From Neorhizobium huautlense (GTDB taxonomy: Bacteria; Pseudomonadota; Alphaproteobacteria; Rhizobiales; Rhizobiaceae): a stretch of 64,000 bases of DNA. Of the stretch, positions 25,021 to 35,169 are shown piece after piece (within the stretch, counting starts at the first letter, position 1; each line of letters opens with the position of its first letter). The notes beneath the pieces are model-generated. The model was not told where the DNA came from and ran no database searches. It was given only the letters and a program-made list of their open reading frames with translations. The stretch covers positions 186,001 through 250,000 of the forward strand of contig NZ_JAUSRF010000004.1 of the NCBI RefSeq assembly GCF_030811685.1, written 5' to 3'. The position numbers and the translations under genes are program-made.

Positions 25021-27015
25021 TCAGCCTGCTTCCTGCAAATGCGACAATGACGCGCGCATGACAACCTCGATACCGGTCGCCTCATAACGGATGTCGACGT
25101 TTCCGGTTCCAAGCAGCCCCATGCGAATGAGCCTTGAACCGAAACCGCGCTGCGTCGGTTCCGTGACGGGCGGTCCGCCGCTTTCCTTCCAGGTGAAGGT
25201 CAGTTGCACCTGATCCACCGATCCTGCGACATCCCAACTCACACGCACCTTGCCGCTTCCATTCGAAAGGCCGCCATATTTGACGGCATTGGTGGCAAGT
25301 TCGTGCAGAAGCAGCATGACCGACTGCGTTGCCTTGGGGCCGATGAAGATTGCCGGGCCGGAAATCTGCGCGCGTTCCAGCATGCCGATGCGATCGAGCG
25401 TATCGGTGACGAGATCGCTGATCGCGGCACCGGTCCAGTTGCGGTGGATCAGCACGTCATGAGCAGAACTGAGCGCCTGCAATCTTTTCTCGAAACTTTC
25501 GATCGGGCCGCGATCCGGCACCGCCCGCAATGTCTGGGTGGCGATGGCCTGAACGATCGACAGCGTGTTTTTCAGCCGGTGGCTGAGCTCGCGGTTGAGA
25601 ATGTCCTGATCCTGTTCGGCCAGCAGTCGCCCGATGCCGGCCTGCAGCCGATCCCCGACACTGCGGACAAAATCGATCTCGCGCTGTTTCCAGTCATGCG
25701 GTTCGTCGTAATGCACAAAAACGACGAGGTTGAACTGGCCCTTGTCGAAGATCGGCACATTGACGAGCACGCGGATGCCGATATCGAGCAGCGTCTGGCA
25801 ATGATCGCGGGTGCGTGGATCGGTGGTGACATCGCCGATCAGCACGGTCTCGCCACGCCGTAAATCCTCGATGAAGGAACCGTAATCACGAAAATGGTGC
25901 AGGCCTTCCAGCGTGTCGACACCGGGCGCACGCCAGTCGCGGTGCATCAGCACGGTTTCCGCCACCGGATCGACCATGCCGAAGCCTGCGCGGCTGGCAC
26001 CGAGCGCGCGCGCCATCAGCTCGGCGGCATCGAAAGCGGCCTGCTGAACATCCTCCATGTCGCGCAACACGTCGCCTAGCTCGATCATCGCCTGCATGCG
26101 GGCCTGTGCAGCCCGCTGTTCGGTTATGTCCTGCAAGGTGCCGACCATGCGCACCGGCCGACCGTCGCTGTCATGATGGAAGGAGGCGCGACGGGCAATC
26201 CAGCGCACACCTTCGCTTGGCGTGCTGATACGGTATTCGGCCTCCAGCAGTGCGGTGCCTTCAGCGCGGGTCTTGTCGGCGGATGGCAGATGGCGATCTT
26301 CGGCCAAGATGAAATCGTAGATGATGTTGGCCGGATATTCGTCCTGCACCGGCAGCCGAAAGATGCGGCAGCCCTCGGCGGAAATCTTCATGCGACCGGT
26401 CGCGACATCGATGTCGAACGTGCCGATGCCACCGGCTTCCTGCGCGGCGATGCTGCTGGCCGCAATCGCACGCACTTCCGAGCTGATGCGTTTCTGACGA
26501 CGGAAAAGATCATCCTTGCGGCTGGAATTGCGCCGCATTTCCAGAAGCACGACCACCTGCCGGGCAAGCGCCAGCAGCGACTTCTTCTGGGTGAGGCTGA
26601 GCCCTTCCGGCCGGACCTGGCTATCGATGACGCAGAGCGTGCCGATCGTCACGCCATCGGGCGCAATCAGCGGCGCACCAGCATAAAAGCGGATATGCGG
26701 CGGTTCGGTAACCAGCCGGTTTTCTGATGTGCGCGGGTCTGCGGTCAGATCCGGGATGATCAGCAGGCCGGTGCTTTTCAGCGCATGGGCGCAGACCGAC
26801 TGGCTGATTGGCGTCTCGGGAAGATCAAAGCCGATACGCGCCTTGAACCATTGCCGCTCGGTTTCCAGGAGGCTGACCATCGCCACCGGCGTCTGGCAAA
26901 GCTCGGAGGCAAGAAGGACGATATCGTCGAATTCCGGCTCCGGCGGCGTATCCATGATCTCGTAGAGGGCAAGCGCTTCCAGCCGTCTGGTATCGTCGTC
27001 CCGCTCAGATGTCAC
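25021..27015 (-). CDS. HWE-type sensor histidine kinase (GAF-PAS-GAF)
   Basis: This sensor kinase of about 664 residues has no transmembrane segment. In order it has an N-terminal GAF domain (about 20-160, with FYAGAPLIAPDGVTIGTLCVID), a PAS domain (about 195-310, ending RMVGTLQDITEQ), a second GAF-like region (about 325-470) and a kinase core. The H-box ELSHRLKNTLSIVQAIA and N-box LLLHELATNAVKYGGLS mark the HWE/HisKA_2 class, common in Rhizobiales and often linked to light or general stress signalling. The first GAF and the PAS could bind a chromophore, but no phytochrome cysteine is obvious. The start is uncertain; the GTG at 27015 was preferred over a TTG at 27054. Confidence 0.87.
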   Translation of the reverse strand: MTSERDDDTRRLEALALYEIMDTPPEPEFDDIVLLASELCQTPVAMVSLLETERQWFKARIGFDLPETPISQSVCAHALKSTGLLIIPDLTADPRTSENRLVTEPPHIRFYAGAPLIAPDGVTIGTLCVIDSQVRPEGLSLTQKKSLLALARQVVVLLEMRRNSSRKDDLFRRQKRISSEVRAIAASSIAAQEAGGIGTFDIDVATGRMKISAEGCRIFRLPVQDEYPANIIYDFILAEDRHLPSADKTRAEGTALLEAEYRISTPSEGVRWIARRASFHHDSDGRPVRMVGTLQDITEQRAAQARMQAMIELGDVLRDMEDVQQAAFDAAELMARALGASRAGFGMVDPVAETVLMHRDWRAPGVDTLEGLHHFRDYGSFIEDLRRGETVLIGDVTTDPRTRDHCQTLLDIGIRVLVNVPIFDKGQFNLVVFVHYDEPHDWKQREIDFVRSVGDRLQAGIGRLLAEQDQDILNRELSHRLKNTLSIVQAIATQTLRAVPDRGPIESFEKRLQALSSAHDVLIHRNWTGAAISDLVTDTLDRIGMLERAQISGPAIFIGPKATQSVMLLLHELATNAVKYGGLSNGSGKVRVSWDVAGSVDQVQLTFTWKESGGPPVTEPTQRGFGSRLIRMGLLGTGNVDIRYEATGIEVVMRASLSHLQEAG

Positions 27016-27121
27016 CGTACTCTCTAACCCTCTACGCACGCCCCGCACCGCCAAGATGGCCTAAATTGCTAAAAAAGCAATATCAACATGACCGTACAGA
27101 CGGCCTTGGTCGCCCACCACT

Positions 27122-30100
27122 TTACTCGGCAGCCTGCAGCGGACGTTCCTTCGGTGCATTGGCAGCGCGACCATGGGCGAGCGCCAGTTCGTCATGCAGA
27201 CGCTGGGCTTCCTGCGCATGCGGCTTGCCGAAGCGGGCCAGCAGCAGATAGGCGACCGGGGTGATGTAGAGCGTCACCAGCGTTGCCATGCCGAGACCGC
27301 CGACGATGACCCAGCCGAGCGCGATGCGGGCTTCGGCGCCGGCACCTTGCGCCAGAACCAGCGGCACGCCACCGAGAACGGCCGCGATCATCGTCATCAT
27401 CACCGGGCGCAGACGAATGCTGCAAGCCTGTTCGATCGCCTCGCGGCAGGATGCACCGGCATCACGCAGATGGTTGGCGAATTCGACGATGAGAATGCCA
27501 TTCTTGGCCATCACGCCGATCAGCAGCACGAGGCCGATCTGGCTGTAGACGTTGAGGCTCGATCCGGTCAGCACCAGCGCGAAAACGGCGCAGGCCAGCC
27601 CCAGCGGCACGGTCGACATGATGATGATCGACGACAGCACGCTTTCGAACTGCGCGGCCAGAACCAGAAAAATGATGGCGATGGCAAAACCGAAGGTGAG
27701 CGCCATGCCGGAGGAATTTTCCTGAAGCGTCGCGGCTTCCGCCAGCGGAATCATGCGCGAACCCGCCGGCAGCAGCGGCTCGGCAAGCCGGGTTGCCACC
27801 TGCACCGCCTGACCGAGCGACACGCCATCCTTGAGACCGGCGGAGAAGGACACGGCGGCCAGCTGCTGTTCACGGCGCAGCGATGGCGACACGGCGCGTT
27901 CTTCCAGCGTGGCAACCGTGGACATCGGCACCATGCGGCCGTCCTTGGTTTTCAGAAAGATGTTTTCGAGATCGGTCGGATCGTCGATCGGCCGTGTGGT
28001 CGATTTCAGTTTCACCGGGATCGCCTCGCCATCGACGAAAACATCGACGACGGAGCGACCTTCGAGCAGTGACTGGATGGACGTGCCGAGCGCCTTGATA
28101 TCGATGCCGAGATCGGAAGCACGCTCGCGATTGACGGTGACAAAGATTTGCGCCTGGTTCGGCTCGTCGTTGAGACGCGGCGTATCGAACAGATTGGTCT
28201 GGCGCAGCGCCTCAACGAGCTTGATCGACGCTTCCGTCAACTGCTCGTGATTGGTGCCGACCATCGCCATCTGCAGGCCGTTGCCGGCCCCGCGAATTCT
28301 GAGACTGTTCTGCTGGAGGGCATTGCCGCGCAGCGCCGGCACGGTGGCAACAGCGGCGTTGATATCCTTGACGATCTGCGCCTGTGTCCGGTCACGTTCG
28401 CTCCACGGCGCCAGCGTCAGCACCATGAAGCCGCTATTGGATGCGCCGCCCTGCCCCGAGATGGAAAAGATGTTCTGGATCTCGCCGGAATCCCGAAGCG
28501 GCTGGAGCTTTTCCTCGATCAGTTGCAGCTTGTCGCGCGTGTATTCGAGGCTGACGCCTTCGGGCGCGGTCGCGCGCAGCATGACCATGGCCCGATCTTC
28601 CTGCGGCGTCAGTTCGCTGTGAACCCGTCCGAACATCGTGTAGGCGACACCGGCAATCAGCAGGCCGACAATGATCACCGCAAGCGGCGCATTGAGGCAG
28701 GCGCTGAGGCTGCGCTTATAAAGCCCACCGAGGAAACCGCCGAAACGGCCGAGCATGCCGTGATCCTCGCGCATCGGCTTGGTGAGCATGCGCGAAGCCA
28801 TCATCGGGCAGAGGGTCAGCGCGGTGATTGATGACAGACCGACCGCGAAGGCCAGCACGAAACCGAACTCGCGGAACAGGCCGCCCATCTGGCCCGGCAG
28901 GAAGGAGAGCGGAATGAACACGGCGGCGAGGGTTGCCGTCGTCGCCAGAACCGCGAAGAAGACTTCCTGCGTACCAATCACCGCAGCGGCGCGCGGCCCC
29001 ATGCCTTCTGCACGTCGTCGCACGATGTTTTCAAGAACCACGATCGCGTCATCCACCACCAGACCAGTGGCCAGAACGATGGCCAGTAGCGTCAGGATGT
29101 TGATGGAGAAACCAACCATCCAGATCGCCACCAGCGTGCCGATCAGCGCCACGGGAATGGTCAGGGCAGGAATGAGTGTGGCCTTCCAGTCACGCAGGAA
29201 GAGGTAGATGACCACGACGACGATAAGGCTGGAGAGGCCGAGCGCGATCTCCACTTCGTGCAGAGCGCCCTGAATGAAGACGGCATCATCGCTGGTAATG
29301 GCGATGCGCGTGCCTTCCGGCAGGTTGGGCTGCAGCGCAGCTACGGCGGCCTTTACGCCTTCGGAAATGCTGAGCGTGTTCGACTGCGCCTGACGCAGCA
29401 CGCCGAGACCGACACCGGGCACGCTGTTGGAGCGCAGCGCCGTGGTGCCGTCATCCGGGCCGAGCATGACAGTCGCGACATCCCGCAGGCGCACATTTTC
29501 GCCGATCAGGATGTTTTCGAAATCCTCCGGTTTGGTGAGGTTGGCGGTGGCGCGGACGATGATGTCCTGCGTAGACGATTCGAGCGAACCGGCCGGCACG
29601 TCCATGGCGGCGGTGGAAAGCGCGTTGGAAAGATCGGCAATCGTCAGACCACGGCCGGCAAGCGCCTCCTGATCCACATCAACGCGAAAAACTTTTTCCT
29701 GATCGCCGTAAAGCTCGACATCGGCAACGCCATCGACGGCGGCCAGCCGGTCGGAAATCTCGTTTTCGACCAAGAGCGTCAGGTCTTCCATCGACAGCGT
29801 CGTGGAGGTGACGGCAAGACGCATGATCGGCTGGCTATCACTGTCGGCCTTGATGATGCGCGGTTCGTCGGCATCCTCCGGCAGCTGGTTGGTGACGCGG
29901 CCGAGTGCATCGCGCACGTCATTGGCGGCAACGGCAAGGTCGGCCGTATCGCTGAATTCCAGCGTGACACGGCTCTGGCCGAAATCGGAAACCGACGAAA
30001 TGGATTTGAGGCCGCTGACACGGGCAACCGCGCCTTCGATGACGTCGGTGACTTCCTGATCCATCGTCTGGGCGGAAGCGCCGTCATAGGTGGTGCGCAC

Positions 30101-30298
30101 GCTGATCACCGGCTGGTCCACATCCGGCAGTTCGCGCACTTCGATACCAACGAGTGCCGCAAGACCGGCAACGACCAGCAGCGTGTTCAGGACGGCGGCC
30201 AGAACCGGGCGACGCACGAACAATGCGGTAAAGGTTTTTTGGGCATCGGCGCTTTTGTCCTGGCCGGACCTGTTTTCCGTTTCGTCACTCACGCTCAT
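27122..30298 (-). CDS. RND efflux transporter permease (HAE1-like)
   Basis: This 1,058-residue inner-membrane pump is of the AcrB/MexB class. Twelve transmembrane segments and two large periplasmic loops are evident. The proton-relay Asp pair is in LATGLVVDDAIVVLENI (TM4). The typical family phrases PQEDRAMVM and GVMAKNGILIVEFANHLRD are present. It exports drugs or other amphiphiles with proton entry. Its start overlaps the stop of the adaptor gene by four bases (ATGA). No TolC-like outer-membrane gene or dedicated regulator lies beside it. Confidence 0.95.
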   Translation of the reverse strand: MSVSDETENRSGQDKSADAQKTFTALFVRRPVLAAVLNTLLVVAGLAALVGIEVRELPDVDQPVISVRTTYDGASAQTMDQEVTDVIEGAVARVSGLKSISSVSDFGQSRVTLEFSDTADLAVAANDVRDALGRVTNQLPEDADEPRIIKADSDSQPIMRLAVTSTTLSMEDLTLLVENEISDRLAAVDGVADVELYGDQEKVFRVDVDQEALAGRGLTIADLSNALSTAAMDVPAGSLESSTQDIIVRATANLTKPEDFENILIGENVRLRDVATVMLGPDDGTTALRSNSVPGVGLGVLRQAQSNTLSISEGVKAAVAALQPNLPEGTRIAITSDDAVFIQGALHEVEIALGLSSLIVVVVIYLFLRDWKATLIPALTIPVALIGTLVAIWMVGFSINILTLLAIVLATGLVVDDAIVVLENIVRRRAEGMGPRAAAVIGTQEVFFAVLATTATLAAVFIPLSFLPGQMGGLFREFGFVLAFAVGLSSITALTLCPMMASRMLTKPMREDHGMLGRFGGFLGGLYKRSLSACLNAPLAVIIVGLLIAGVAYTMFGRVHSELTPQEDRAMVMLRATAPEGVSLEYTRDKLQLIEEKLQPLRDSGEIQNIFSISGQGGASNSGFMVLTLAPWSERDRTQAQIVKDINAAVATVPALRGNALQQNSLRIRGAGNGLQMAMVGTNHEQLTEASIKLVEALRQTNLFDTPRLNDEPNQAQIFVTVNRERASDLGIDIKALGTSIQSLLEGRSVVDVFVDGEAIPVKLKSTTRPIDDPTDLENIFLKTKDGRMVPMSTVATLEERAVSPSLRREQQLAAVSFSAGLKDGVSLGQAVQVATRLAEPLLPAGSRMIPLAEAATLQENSSGMALTFGFAIAIIFLVLAAQFESVLSSIIIMSTVPLGLACAVFALVLTGSSLNVYSQIGLVLLIGVMAKNGILIVEFANHLRDAGASCREAIEQACSIRLRPVMMTMIAAVLGGVPLVLAQGAGAEARIALGWVIVGGLGMATLVTLYITPVAYLLLARFGKPHAQEAQRLHDELALAHGRAANAPKERPLQAAE

Positions 30299-31470
30299 CG
30301 GCTGGCGACCTCCGGCGGCTTTTCACCGGCAATGCGGACGGTGCCATTTTCACGCACGCGCTGCAGGCCTTCGGTGGCGACGACATCGCCTTCCTTGATG
30401 TCACCCGCGACGAGAATGGCATCGGGATTACGCTGGATGATACGCACGCGGGCTTTCACCGATTTCTTGTCGACGATCTGCCAGACGAACGAACCCTTGC
30501 TGTCCCACTGAACGGCGAGCGGATCGACCGTGGCATAGGTTTCACCCGGGAAACGCATGGTGACGCCAAAGGACATGCCGGCGCGCAAAAGGTCTTCCGC
30601 ATTTTCGACCTTGGCACGAATACGGATGGTGCGGCTGGCCGGATCGACGCGGTTATCGACGGCCTCGACCGATCCTTCGAAGACGCGGCCCGGGCGCGAG
30701 GCCGATGTCGCCTCGACAGGCATGCCGACCTTGACCTGCACGGCAAACCGTTCCGGCGCCCAGAAATCCACCAGCAGCTGGTTGCGATTGTCCACCTGCA
30801 CGACATTGCTGGATGTGGTGACGTTATCGCCGATATTGACGGCGACGATACCGACAATGCCATCGATCGGCGCAACGACCGAACGGCGCTTCAGCGCCAG
30901 TTCGGCATTGGTCAGCGCCAGCTGGGCGGTTTCCTTGGCAATCTGCGCATCGAGAACATCGAGACGTGAGAAGCTTTTCACGGCCGAATAGCTCTCGGCC
31001 TTTTCGGTGGCGCTGCGCAGCAGGACCTTTGCCTGATCGCGCAGGATGATCTGCTCATCGTCATCGAGCTGGGCAAGCACCTGCCCCTTCGTGACCATGT
31101 CGCCGGATTTGACGTTGATCTCGTTGATCGTGCCCGATGCCTGCGGCATGACGATGACCGACTGGATGGCCTCACCGCTGCCGATGGCCGACAGCTGGTC
31201 GTTGACGATGCCGTGACCGACCGGGCGGGTGGCGACGAGAACGGCCTGCTGGCCACCACCGGCCTGCGGTGTCGCGGCACCCGCACCACCACCGGAAGCA
31301 GGCTTGGCGGCGACCGGATTGGTCACATCCGAATTGATGGCCGCAACGACAGATTCGGGCACACCCATGGAAACCAGCGTGCGGCCGGCATCAGCCGACA
31401 GCCAGACCCATAAACAGAGGCCCGCAAGCAACACTGCCACCGAGGTCAGGAGCTGGTTTCCGATCCGCAT
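30295..31470 (-). CDS. RND efflux periplasmic adaptor (membrane fusion protein)
   Basis: This 391-residue adaptor has an N-terminal membrane anchor or signal (LLTSVAVLLAGLCLWVW). A Gly/Ala-rich linker, the lipoyl-like segment INEINVKSGDMVTKGQVLAQLDD, a helical hairpin and the beta-barrel part with APIDGIVGIVAVNIGD follow. It bridges the RND pump to an outer-membrane channel. The ATG at 31470 has GGAG seven bases before it and was chosen over the in-frame ATG at 31485. It is the first gene of the adaptor-pump operon. Confidence 0.92.
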   Translation of the reverse strand: MRIGNQLLTSVAVLLAGLCLWVWLSADAGRTLVSMGVPESVVAAINSDVTNPVAAKPASGGGAGAATPQAGGGQQAVLVATRPVGHGIVNDQLSAIGSGEAIQSVIVMPQASGTINEINVKSGDMVTKGQVLAQLDDDEQIILRDQAKVLLRSATEKAESYSAVKSFSRLDVLDAQIAKETAQLALTNAELALKRRSVVAPIDGIVGIVAVNIGDNVTTSSNVVQVDNRNQLLVDFWAPERFAVQVKVGMPVEATSASRPGRVFEGSVEAVDNRVDPASRTIRIRAKVENAEDLLRAGMSFGVTMRFPGETYATVDPLAVQWDSKGSFVWQIVDKKSVKARVRIIQRNPDAILVAGDIKEGDVVATEGLQRVRENGTVRIAGEKPPEVASR

Positions 31471-31764
31471 GCATTTCTCCGGCATTCAACTTGATTGGGT
31501 GAAGTATCTCCGTTTCAGCCTTTTTGCGCAATGCTTGGCGGAGTACCTTACCGATTTGTAACCAATGGGAATTTCACGCATATGTCAGATGCTGAAGCGT
31601 TGGTCAGTCGCGATCATTTGCTGTGCATATTGCCTGCCATCACGCCGCCTGTTTCCACCTTTACTGTGACGACAGACGAAAAAGTCCACAGGCGACATGT
31701 GCAAATGGAATGAAACCAGAACATCTTTTCTGGCCTTTCGGTTCCGAATCACTACATTGGCCCC

Positions 31765-34284
31765 ATGAGTAACAGTTTCGACGATATCCCGTTCTTCGAC
31801 GAAGAGCCGGAACCCCGCCGCCCCCAGAGCCGCGGTGCTGCCGCGCCGGCACAGGCGGGCGCCCCCGCGACCGGCGGCCTCGGTATTGCCGCCCGCGCCA
31901 TGGCGGCGCGTGACCAGAACCGCACGTCCATCGACTACCTGTCCGGCCTCAACCCGGAACAACGCGAGGCGGTGGAAACGACGGATGGTCCGGTTCTCGT
32001 TCTTGCCGGTGCCGGCACCGGCAAGACCCGCGTGCTGACCACCCGCATCGCTCATATTCTCGCGACCGGCAAGGCATGGCCGAGCCAGATCCTCGCCGTC
32101 ACCTTCACCAACAAGGCGGCACGGGAGATGAAGGAACGCATCGGCGTTCTGGTCGGCGGCGCTGTCGAAGGCATGCCGTGGCTCGGCACATTCCACTCGA
32201 TCGGCGTGAAACTGCTGCGCCGTCATGCCGAACTGGTGGGCCTGCGCTCCGATTTCACCATTCTGGACACCGACGACGTGGTGCGGCTGATCAAGCAGCT
32301 GATCCAGGCGGAAGGTCTGGACGACAAACGCTGGCCGGCAAAACAGTTTGCCGGCATGATCGATGGCTGGAAGAACAAGGGCCTGCTTCCGCCGGACATC
32401 CCGGAAGGCGACGCCCGCGCTTTCGCCAACGGCAAGGGCCGCGAGCTTTATGCCGCCTATCAGGCGCGCCTGCGCACGCTCAACGCCTGCGATTTTGGTG
32501 ATCTTCTGCTGCATCCGATCGCGCTGTTCCGCAAGGCGCCAGACCTGCTCAAGGAATATCACGAGCGGTTCCGCTATATCCTCGTGGACGAGTATCAGGA
32601 CACCAACACCGCCCAATATATGTGGCTGCGGCTGCTGGCACAGCGCCCCAAGGGCGTGCCGCAGAATGTCTGCTGCGTCGGTGATGATGACCAGTCGATC
32701 TATGGCTGGCGTGGTGCCGAGGTGGACAACATCCTCCGCTTCGAAAAGGATTTTCTCGGCGCCAAGGTGATCAAGCTGGAGCGCAATTATCGCTCCACCG
32801 AGCACATTCTCGGCGCTGCTGGTCATCTGATCGCCCATAACGAGGGGCGGCTGGGCAAAACACTGTTCACCGACCGCAGCGATCCCGATGACCAGAAGGT
32901 GCAGGTGCACGCGGCATGGGATTCGGAAGAAGAGGCCCGTGCCGTCGGCGAGGAAATCGAGCGTTTGCAGCGCGGCGACAGCACCGATGGCAAAAAACAT
33001 GCGCTGAACGACATGGCAATCCTCGTGCGCGCCTCCTTCCAGATGCGCGAGTTCGAAGACCGTTTTGTTACGCTCGGCCTGAATTACCGCGTCATCGGCG
33101 GCCCTCGCTTCTACGAACGTCTCGAAGTGCGCGATGCGATGGCCTATTTCCGCCTCGTCTGCCAGCCGGCCGACGATCTGGCCTTCGAGCGGATCGTCAA
33201 CACGCCGAAACGCGGTCTCGGCGACACGACAGTGCGCGCCCTGCACGATTACGCCCGCGCCCGCGACATCCCGATGCTGGCGGCGGCTTCCGACATGATC
33301 GAGACGGACGAGTTGAAGCCGAAGGCGCGCAAGGCGCTGTTCGACGTCGTCCAGATGTTCAAGAACTGGCAGGAGCGGCTGGAGAACATCCCGCATACGG
33401 AACTCGCCGAGCAGATTCTCGAAGAATCCGGCTATACCGATATGTGGAAGAACGACAAATCGGCGGAAGCGCCGGGGCGTCTGGAAAACCTCAAGGAACT
33501 GATCCGTTCGATGGAGCAGTTCGAAAGCATGCGCGGTTTCCTCGAGCATGTCTCGCTGGTCATGGATGCCGAGACCAACGAAAACCTCGATGCCGTGTCG
33601 ATCATGACGCTCCACTCTGCCAAGGGACTGGAATTCGACACCGTCTTCTTGCCCGGCTGGGAAGAAGGCCTGTTTCCGCACCAGCGCGCGCTGGACGAAG
33701 GTGGTCGCTCGGGTCTGGAGGAAGAGCGCCGCCTCGCCTATGTCGGCCTGACGCGCGCCAAACATCGCTGCCATCTTTGGTTCGTCTCCAACCGGCGTAT
33801 CCATGGCCTGTGGCAATCGACAATGCCGTCGCGTTTCCTCGACGAATTGCCGCCGGCGCATGTGGATGTCGCCGAACCGTCTGATTCGAGCTATGGCGGT
33901 TATGGCGGACGCGGCGGTTACGGCCAGTCGCGTTTCGACAAGGCCGAACCCTTTGCCAATTCCTATTCCACACCCGGCTGGAAACGCGCGCAGGCCAACA
34001 AGACGGACGCCACCCGCGACAACTGGGGTTCGCGCTCCGGCCACGCGGTGGAACGTATCGGTTACGGCGAATCGGGCCCGCGCGGCCGCACGATCGATGG
34101 CGAACTGGTGGCGAAATCGGTCTCCGCGACGCCCTCGAAATATTTCGTCGGCGACCGGGTTTTCCATATCAAGTTCGGCAATGGCAATGTCACCGCCGTG
34201 GAAGGCAACAAGCTGACCATCGAATTCGACCGTGCCGGTGAGAAACGCGTGCTCGACGGGTTTGTCGAGCGGGTTAAAACCTGA
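31765..34284 (+). CDS. uvrD: UvrD/PcrA-type ATP-dependent DNA helicase
   Basis: This 839-residue superfamily 1A helicase has motif I AGAGTGKTRVL, motif Ia TFTNKAAREMKER, motif II VDEYQDTN, motif III DDQSIYGWRGA, motif IV LERNYRST, motif V TLHSAKGLEFDTVF and motif VI AYVGLTRAK. The N-terminal 50 residues are Ala/Pro-rich. After the helicase core comes a Gly/Tyr-rich linker and a C-terminal VGDRVFHIKFGNGNVTAVEG domain typical of PcrA/UvrD. It acts in excision repair and removal of proteins from DNA. The metallophosphoesterase gene follows by 20 bases. Confidence 0.94.
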   Translation: MSNSFDDIPFFDEEPEPRRPQSRGAAAPAQAGAPATGGLGIAARAMAARDQNRTSIDYLSGLNPEQREAVETTDGPVLVLAGAGTGKTRVLTTRIAHILATGKAWPSQILAVTFTNKAAREMKERIGVLVGGAVEGMPWLGTFHSIGVKLLRRHAELVGLRSDFTILDTDDVVRLIKQLIQAEGLDDKRWPAKQFAGMIDGWKNKGLLPPDIPEGDARAFANGKGRELYAAYQARLRTLNACDFGDLLLHPIALFRKAPDLLKEYHERFRYILVDEYQDTNTAQYMWLRLLAQRPKGVPQNVCCVGDDDQSIYGWRGAEVDNILRFEKDFLGAKVIKLERNYRSTEHILGAAGHLIAHNEGRLGKTLFTDRSDPDDQKVQVHAAWDSEEEARAVGEEIERLQRGDSTDGKKHALNDMAILVRASFQMREFEDRFVTLGLNYRVIGGPRFYERLEVRDAMAYFRLVCQPADDLAFERIVNTPKRGLGDTTVRALHDYARARDIPMLAAASDMIETDELKPKARKALFDVVQMFKNWQERLENIPHTELAEQILEESGYTDMWKNDKSAEAPGRLENLKELIRSMEQFESMRGFLEHVSLVMDAETNENLDAVSIMTLHSAKGLEFDTVFLPGWEEGLFPHQRALDEGGRSGLEEERRLAYVGLTRAKHRCHLWFVSNRRIHGLWQSTMPSRFLDELPPAHVDVAEPSDSSYGGYGGRGGYGQSRFDKAEPFANSYSTPGWKRAQANKTDATRDNWGSRSGHAVERIGYGESGPRGRTIDGELVAKSVSATPSKYFVGDRVFHIKFGNGNVTAVEGNKLTIEFDRAGEKRVLDGFVERVKT

Positions 34285-34304
34285 CGTGAACAGCGAGGTC
34301 GGGC

Positions 34305-35075
34305 ATGCGTCTCTGGGTAATGTCCGACCTGCATCTCGAATTTCAGCCCCTGCCCTTGCCGTTGACGATACCGGATGCGGATATCTGCGTGGTGGCCGGC
34401 GACGTGCTGACAAAGGGCGTGGTGCCGAGCCTTGAGTGGCTCGCGGCAAACATCGCTCCGCATATGCCGGTCGTGTTCGTGGCCGGAAATCACGAATTTT
34501 ACGACGCCGCCTTCGGTGACAGCATTCTGGCCGGCAAGGCATTGGCGGCCGGTATCGACAATCTGCATTATCTCGATGGCGAGGTGGTGGAGATCGACGG
34601 CGTGCGGTTTGCCGGCGGCAGTCTCTGGACGGATTTTGATCTGAATGGCTGGCAGGAAAGCGCCATGATCGAAGCCCAAAGCCGCATGAACGACTATAAA
34701 AAAATCAAGTTTTCAAAAAAGCCGTTCCGAAAATTCCTGCCTTTCCAGAGCGTTCACAAACACCGCCACGACCGTAACGCCATCGAGGCCGCATTGGCGG
34801 AAGAACGGATCGGCCCATTTGTCATCGTCACACATCATGCGCCAAGCGAGCGCTCGCTGCCGACAGCAGAACGCGGCACGCTCATCGCCGCCGCCTATGC
34901 ATCAAACCTCACCGGCTTGATAGAGGCCGGCAAACCGGATCTGTGGATTCACGGCCATATTCACCACCACAGCGACTACATGATCGACAAGACGCGGGTG
35001 CTGGCCAATCCGCGCGGTTATCCCGGGCAGGACACGTTCGAGAATTTCGATCCGGCTTTTGTGGTGGAGGTGTGA
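34305..35075 (+). CDS. Metallophosphoesterase
   Basis: This 256-residue calcineurin-like phosphoesterase has the full set of metal ligands: D8-x-H10 in VMSDLHLEF, GD in VVAGDVL, GNHE in VAGNHEFYD, HH in VTHHAPS and GHIHHH near residue 220. The substrate is unknown; relatives include nucleotidases and cyclic-nucleotide or protein phosphatases. It probably shares a transcript with the upstream helicase. A GAGGTCGG site precedes the ATG. Confidence 0.9.
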   Translation: MRLWVMSDLHLEFQPLPLPLTIPDADICVVAGDVLTKGVVPSLEWLAANIAPHMPVVFVAGNHEFYDAAFGDSILAGKALAAGIDNLHYLDGEVVEIDGVRFAGGSLWTDFDLNGWQESAMIEAQSRMNDYKKIKFSKKPFRKFLPFQSVHKHRHDRNAIEAALAEERIGPFVIVTHHAPSERSLPTAERGTLIAAAYASNLTGLIEAGKPDLWIHGHIHHHSDYMIDKTRVLANPRGYPGQDTFENFDPAFVVEV

Positions 35076-35117
35076 GCTTTTCCTTTGCCAACCGGCGGAT
35101 TGCCGCAACGCGCAAAA

Positions 35118-35140
35118 ACGCCGCCCTTGCGAGGCGGCGT
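35118..35140 (-). terminator. Terminator of the DUF2778 gene
   Basis: The minus strand shows the stem ACGCCGCC/GGCGGCGT with a seven-base loop, followed by TTTTTG. It sits between convergent genes, 30 bases after the DUF2778 stop codon. Confidence 0.75.
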
Positions 35141-35169
35141 CGTCTTCAACGGATCATGTAAACCAGGGT

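Noticed and set aside
31705..31760. LexA box before the UvrD-type helicase
   Set aside because: A GAAC and a GTTC occur, but not at the seven-base spacing and orientation of the alphaproteobacterial SOS site.
31585..34542. Open frame of nearly 1,000 codons antisense to the UvrD-type helicase
   Set aside because: The plus strand carries all seven helicase motifs in order; the antisense frame shows no family-like segments.
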